Below are positions 41,146 through 44,380 of a stretch of 44,380 bases of DNA, piece by piece. Origin of the DNA: an uncultured Clostridia bacterium (GTDB lineage: Bacteria; Bacillota; Clostridia; Christensenellales; Aristaeellaceae). Position numbers and translations under genes: made by a program. The DNA is taken from the NCBI GenBank assembly GCA_946413245.1, contig CAMKJS010000022.1:1-44380 (forward strand), given 5' to 3'. Every line of letters begins with the position of its first letter. Position 1 is the stretch's first letter. A model generated the notes under the pieces. That model had not been told where the DNA came from, searched no databases, and worked only from the letters and a program-made list of their open reading frames with translations.

Positions 41146-42054
41146 ATGGCGAAAAAGAAAACGCGTCAACCCGCTGCCCGACATGGCCTGATCACCGCGC
41201 TGCGGAACCGGAAGCTCAAGCGCCGCCGCTCGCTGGCGGTGGACATCCTGCTGTTCATCCTGTTGGCGGCATTCGGCATTTTCTCCCTGTTCCCGCTGAT
41301 TTTCACCGTGGTGAACGCCTTTAAGCCCATGAGCGAGATCTTTATCTTCCCGCCCAAGCTGACAGTGGACAATCCCACGCTGAACAACTTCTATGATCTG
41401 GGCTTCATCCTGGAATCCTTCGACGTGCCCATGAGCCGGTATATCTTCAATACGGCCGTGATCACCGGGCTTGGTACGCTGGGCACGGTGCTGCTCGGAT
41501 CCATGGCGGCCTTCGCCCTGGCGAAATATGAGTTCCCCGGCAGCAAGATGATGAGCAGCCTGATCGTATATGCCCTGATGTTCTCCGCCTCGGTCACGGC
41601 GATCCCCAATTACCTGATCATGACCTACCTGGGCCTGGTGGACACCTACTGGGCGGTGATCCTGACCGCAGTGGGCGGCACGCTGGGGCTGTATCTGATG
41701 AAAAACTTCATCGTGGGGATTCCCGATTCCCTGATCGAAGCCGCCACTATCGACGGGGCCAATGAGTTCACGATCTACTGGAAGATTATCATGCCGCTGT
41801 GCAAGCCTGCCTGGATCACGCTGATCATCCTTTCCTTCCAGCAGATGTGGGGCACCACCGGCGGCGTATTCATCTACTCCGAAGAGCTGAAGCCCGTATC
41901 CTACGTGCTGAGCCAGCTGGTCAGCGGCGGCATCGCCCGCACCGGCGTATCCTCCGCCGTGTCCCTCATCATGATGACCGTGCCCGTCGTGGTGTTCGTG
42001 ATTTCCCAGAGCAACGTGCTGGAAACCATGTCCACCTCCGGCATGAAGGATTAA
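41146..42054 (+). CDS. Carbohydrate ABC transporter permease (MalG/UgpE-like)
   Basis: The second permease, 302 aa, has about six membrane segments and the EAA motif EAATIDGANEFTIYWKIIMPLC at about 198-219. FSLFPLIFTVVNAFKPMSEIF is the expected MalG-type first-segment sequence. The ATG at 41146 is 6 bases after GGGGGGAG and 14 bp after the first permease. The longer frame that begins inside the previous gene is rejected. Together with the previous gene it forms the membrane channel of the importer. Confidence 0.92.
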   Translation: MAKKKTRQPAARHGLITALRNRKLKRRRSLAVDILLFILLAAFGIFSLFPLIFTVVNAFKPMSEIFIFPPKLTVDNPTLNNFYDLGFILESFDVPMSRYIFNTAVITGLGTLGTVLLGSMAAFALAKYEFPGSKMMSSLIVYALMFSASVTAIPNYLIMTYLGLVDTYWAVILTAVGGTLGLYLMKNFIVGIPDSLIEAATIDGANEFTIYWKIIMPLCKPAWITLIILSFQQMWGTTGGVFIYSEELKPVSYVLSQLVSGGIARTGVSSAVSLIMMTVPVVVFVISQSNVLETMSTSGMKD

Positions 42055-42068
42055 GGGGGGAGAGAACG

Positions 42069-43532
42069 ATGAAAAAGATTGGATCCTTCCTGCTGGCCCT
42101 GCTTCTGCTTCTTCCCGCCGCCGGGCTGGCCGCGGACGGAAGCAGCAACGTATACGCGGGGTATACCTACGACCATTACGGCAACGTGAAATCCACCCCC
42201 GCCCCCTTCCTGCTGGAAAAGACCATCACCTCCGAAAACCTCAGGGGGATCGCCCTGGACAGCGTGGACGACATCTGTACCTCCCGGGACGGGCGCATCT
42301 TCCTGGTGGACGGAAAGCAAAGCCGCGTTCACGTGCTGGATTCCGATGGAAACATGTTGAAGACGCTCAAAACGATCCGGGATACGGACAACAAAATCGT
42401 GATCCTGGAGGACGGCTCCCAGCTGATGTTCAACGGCTGCCAGGGCGCCTTCTACCACGAAAAGCAGAATGAGCTGTACATCGCCGATACCGCCGCGCAG
42501 CGGGTGGTTGTGCTGGATGGGGAAGACTACACCTTCCGGCGGATGATCACCCGCCCGGACAACATGACCGGCGTGACGGAATTCAAGCCTGCCAAGGTGA
42601 CCGTGGACAACGCGGACCGGATATACCTGGTGGTGCAGTCCAGCTATGAAGGCATTATCGAACTCAACGAGGACGGAACCTTCTCCCGCTACTTCGGTGT
42701 GAACGAGCCGCAGATCAACATCGTCGATTACCTGTGGAAATCCATCGCCACCGACGCGCAGAAGGAGAAAATGGGCAAGATCTACGCTCCCGCCTTCAAC
42801 AACGTGGCCCTGGACGGCGAAGGCTTCGTGATGGCCGTGACGAGTGACCAGAGCGCCAGCAAGCCCGTTTTCCGCCTGAATTTCCAGGGGAAGAACGTGT
42901 TGCGGGAAATGGGCAGTTTCAACGTGATGGGCGATTTGCAGACGCCGGGGGAGAGCGACAACACATTTGTGGATATCGCGGTAAAACCCTACGGCACCTA
43001 CGCGGTGCTGGACAAGGCTTACGGCAGGGTGTTCCTGTACAACTTCGACGGGGAACTGCTCTCTGTGTTCGGCAGCAAGGGCAACCTGGCGGCTGAATTC
43101 AGGATTCCCAGCGCCATCGCCTGGCTGGGCGACAAGCTGGTGATCGGCGACAGCGCCCTGAAATGCGCCTATGTGATGGAACCCTCCGATTTCGGAAAGG
43201 CGCTGCTGGATGCCAACGAGGCCTACTACTACGGCCGCTGGGAGGAGGCCACCGCCCACTTCGAGCGGGTGCTGCGCCTTTGCTCCAACATGGAAACGGC
43301 TTATGTGGGCATCGGCAAAAACCTGCTGATGCAGGAGCGTTTCCGGGAGGCCATGGACTACTTCAAACTGGGGAACAACCGGGAATTCTTCTCCAAGGCC
43401 TATAAGGGCTACCGCAGCGAGGTCCTGCGGGATCACTTCGGCATCATCGCGTTTATTGCTGTGGTGCTCATCGGCCTCGTGATCGGCTCGGAAATCTCCT
43501 ATAACCGCAAGCAAAGGAGGGGAAGCAAATGA
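42069..43532 (+). CDS. Membrane-anchored NHL-repeat / TPR protein
   Basis: A signal peptide (MKKIGSFLLALLLLLPAAGLA) is followed by an extracytoplasmic beta-propeller of NHL-like blades at about 40-370 (DGRIFLVDGKQSRVHVLDSDG, NELYIADTAAQRVVVLDGE, GRVFLYNFDGELLSVFGSKGNL). Next comes a TPR-like helical pair at about 377-440 (ANEAYYYGRWEEATAHFERVL...) and a single membrane helix at about 455-478 with a positive C-terminal tail (SYNRKQRRGSK). The propeller is thus outside and the tail inside. It is 14 bp after the permease. It has no known place in ABC import; a scaffold or sensor role is inference only. Confidence 0.78.
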   Translation: MKKIGSFLLALLLLLPAAGLAADGSSNVYAGYTYDHYGNVKSTPAPFLLEKTITSENLRGIALDSVDDICTSRDGRIFLVDGKQSRVHVLDSDGNMLKTLKTIRDTDNKIVILEDGSQLMFNGCQGAFYHEKQNELYIADTAAQRVVVLDGEDYTFRRMITRPDNMTGVTEFKPAKVTVDNADRIYLVVQSSYEGIIELNEDGTFSRYFGVNEPQINIVDYLWKSIATDAQKEKMGKIYAPAFNNVALDGEGFVMAVTSDQSASKPVFRLNFQGKNVLREMGSFNVMGDLQTPGESDNTFVDIAVKPYGTYAVLDKAYGRVFLYNFDGELLSVFGSKGNLAAEFRIPSAIAWLGDKLVIGDSALKCAYVMEPSDFGKALLDANEAYYYGRWEEATAHFERVLRLCSNMETAYVGIGKNLLMQERFREAMDYFKLGNNREFFSKAYKGYRSEVLRDHFGIIAFIAVVLIGLVIGSEISYNRKQRRGSK

Positions 43533-44161
43533 AAGCATCCATCACCAAAGAAAAGCTGGGGTGGTGGGGCCACGCCCTGGTACACCCCTTCGACGGGTTC
43601 TATGAGATCCGCTTCCGCAATCAGGGCAGCCTGCTGCTGGCCTTCCTGCTCATGATCGCGTTCGCGGTGATGCGCTGTCTGTCCGCCCAGTATACGGGCT
43701 TCGTGATGAACCTGACCAACCAGGACGAGCTGGATACCCTGTCCCTGTTCATTTCCAATATCTCGGTGCTGCTCCTTTTCTCCCTTTCCAACTGGACGGT
43801 GACAACCCTGTTCAACGGCAAGGGAAAACTGAGCGATATCTACATTGTGATCTGCTATTCCCTCACCGTGCTTATCATCGGAGACGCGCTGGTGTGCTTC
43901 GTGAGCAACTTCGTCACCCTCGAGGAAGTGATGATCCTGCAGGCTGTGCAGATGCTGTGCATCGCCTGGTTCGTTTTCCTGATTGTGGCGGGGCTTGGCA
44001 CCATCCATGAATACAGCCTGGGAGGCAACCTGGCTTCCATCGTGATGAGCATCGCGGCGGCGGCCATCATCCTGTTCATCGGCATCCTGCTGTTCACCAT
44101 GCTGGAAAGGATGGTCAGCTTCTTCACCAGCGTGGGACAGGAACTGATGCGGCGGCTGTAA
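43529..44161 (+). CDS. Yip1 family membrane protein
   Basis: The 210-aa protein has five hydrophobic segments (about 33-52, 70-90, 103-125, 132-155, 168-193). The N terminus WWGHALVHPFDGFYEIRFRNQGS matches the Yip1 domain start (HP..gF..i). Bacterial Yip1 proteins have no clear function; in eukaryotes the family binds Rab GTPases. It overlaps the NHL gene by 4 bp, so their products are made in step and may interact. Neighbouring Yip1 and ABC permease genes recur in Paenibacillus and Clostridia loci as I recall, without a described role. Confidence 0.8.
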   Translation: MKASITKEKLGWWGHALVHPFDGFYEIRFRNQGSLLLAFLLMIAFAVMRCLSAQYTGFVMNLTNQDELDTLSLFISNISVLLLFSLSNWTVTTLFNGKGKLSDIYIVICYSLTVLIIGDALVCFVSNFVTLEEVMILQAVQMLCIAWFVFLIVAGLGTIHEYSLGGNLASIVMSIAAAAIILFIGILLFTMLERMVSFFTSVGQELMRRL

Positions 44162-44174
44162 GGAGGGATGAGAT

Positions 44175-44380
44175 ATGATCAATAAGCTCAAGGACTTCTA
44201 CGGCGCGCATCCCATCCGGCGGACGCTGATCACGCTTCTCCTTGTCGCGGTTGCCGCGCTGCTGATTTACTTCCGGCCCGCCTTTTTCCTGAAGGGCGTC
44301 GCCATTCCGGAGACTGTCATCCTCCACGCTGAAAAGGGCGAAGAGATCCCGAAGGCGGGGAAAGTAACGGTGGCGCAGGA
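44175..44380 (+). CDS. N-terminal start of a membrane-anchored protein, cut by the window end (possibly DUF5696)
   Basis: ATG 44175 follows GGAGGGATGAGAT and is 13 bp after the Yip1 stop. The 68 visible residues have a positive start (MINKLKDFYGAHPIRR), a membrane helix at about 17-33 (TLITLLLVAVAALLIYF), and an outward beginning (PETVILHAEKGEE...). Large DUF5696 proteins often follow Yip1 genes in such loci, as I recall. The part seen is too short to prove it. The gene continues past 44380. Confidence 0.6.
   Translation, partial: MINKLKDFYGAHPIRRTLITLLLVAVAALLIYFRPAFFLKGVAIPETVILHAEKGEEIPKAGKVTVAQ

Noticed and set aside
1-44380. tRNA, rRNA, insertion sequences or prophage genes
   Set aside because: No transposase, integrase, tRNA cloverleaf or phage structural motif was seen on either strand.

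Overview
The window looks like chromosomal DNA of a GC-rich, anaerobic, gut- or rumen-type member of the Bacillota (class Clostridia). Genes start behind strong AGGAGG-type ribosome binding sites. The clearest promoters are TTGACA/TATAAT with 17-bp spacers. The gene content is also Clostridia-like: BspA-type leucine-rich repeats, VanZ, CsoR/CopA, a DUF6273 protein, sugar ABC transporters without a local ATPase, and Yip1 proteins. An uncultured Christensenellales- or Aristaeella-like lineage is my guess from gene style only. I saw no rRNA, tRNA, CRISPR array, prophage or insertion sequence.

Layout. (1) 1-6.2 kb: the tail of a leucine-rich-repeat surface protein and its terminator, then sbcD-sbcC and a DUF2779-type nuclease reading as one DNA-repair operon. 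(2) 6.2-15.3 kb: an envelope and secreted-protein region. It holds an SH3-domain protein, a membrane-anchored coiled-coil/TPR-like/DUF6273 protein with a 42-bp tandem repeat, a secreted ComEC-like metallo-beta-lactamase-fold hydrolase, a structured intergenic element, and a three-gene minus-strand operon of two unrecognised secreted proteins and a VanZ/D,D-carboxypeptidase fusion. (3) 15.4-18.2 kb: sulfur metabolism. Cysteine desulfurase and the U-type scaffold share one promoter and cysteine synthase has another. Both promoters carry the same inverted repeat over the -35 box, so they probably share one repressor. (4) 18.2-25.8 kb: an M20 amidohydrolase, then a minus-strand cluster of FGGY kinase, glycerol-1-phosphate dehydrogenase (AraM-like), HAD phosphatase (AraL-like) and alpha/beta hydrolase, with a divergent MATE exporter. 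(5) 25.8-28.9 kb: a copper operon, csoR-copA, with two CsoR boxes at its promoter. A CopZ-like domain is fused to the end of CopA and has its own internal ribosome binding site. (6) 28.9-32.3 kb: a TrkA-C membrane protein, a nucleoside phosphorylase, a GNAT acetyltransferase, a DUF1294 protein and a 2H RNA phosphodiesterase. (7) 32.3-44.4 kb: a carbohydrate locus. A GH2 glycosidase is transcribed divergently from a long plus-strand operon.

The long operon encodes a secreted binding protein with Ig-like domains, a giant membrane-tethered binding protein with carbohydrate-binding-like modules, two permeases, a membrane-anchored NHL/TPR protein, a Yip1 membrane protein, and the start of another membrane-anchored protein cut by the window edge. 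Together with the GH2 enzyme this resembles a glycan capture and uptake system. The non-transport membrane proteins are not explained by a standard ABC importer, and this is my strongest candidate for an under-described system. Family names are recognised by eye from motifs; no database search was run.
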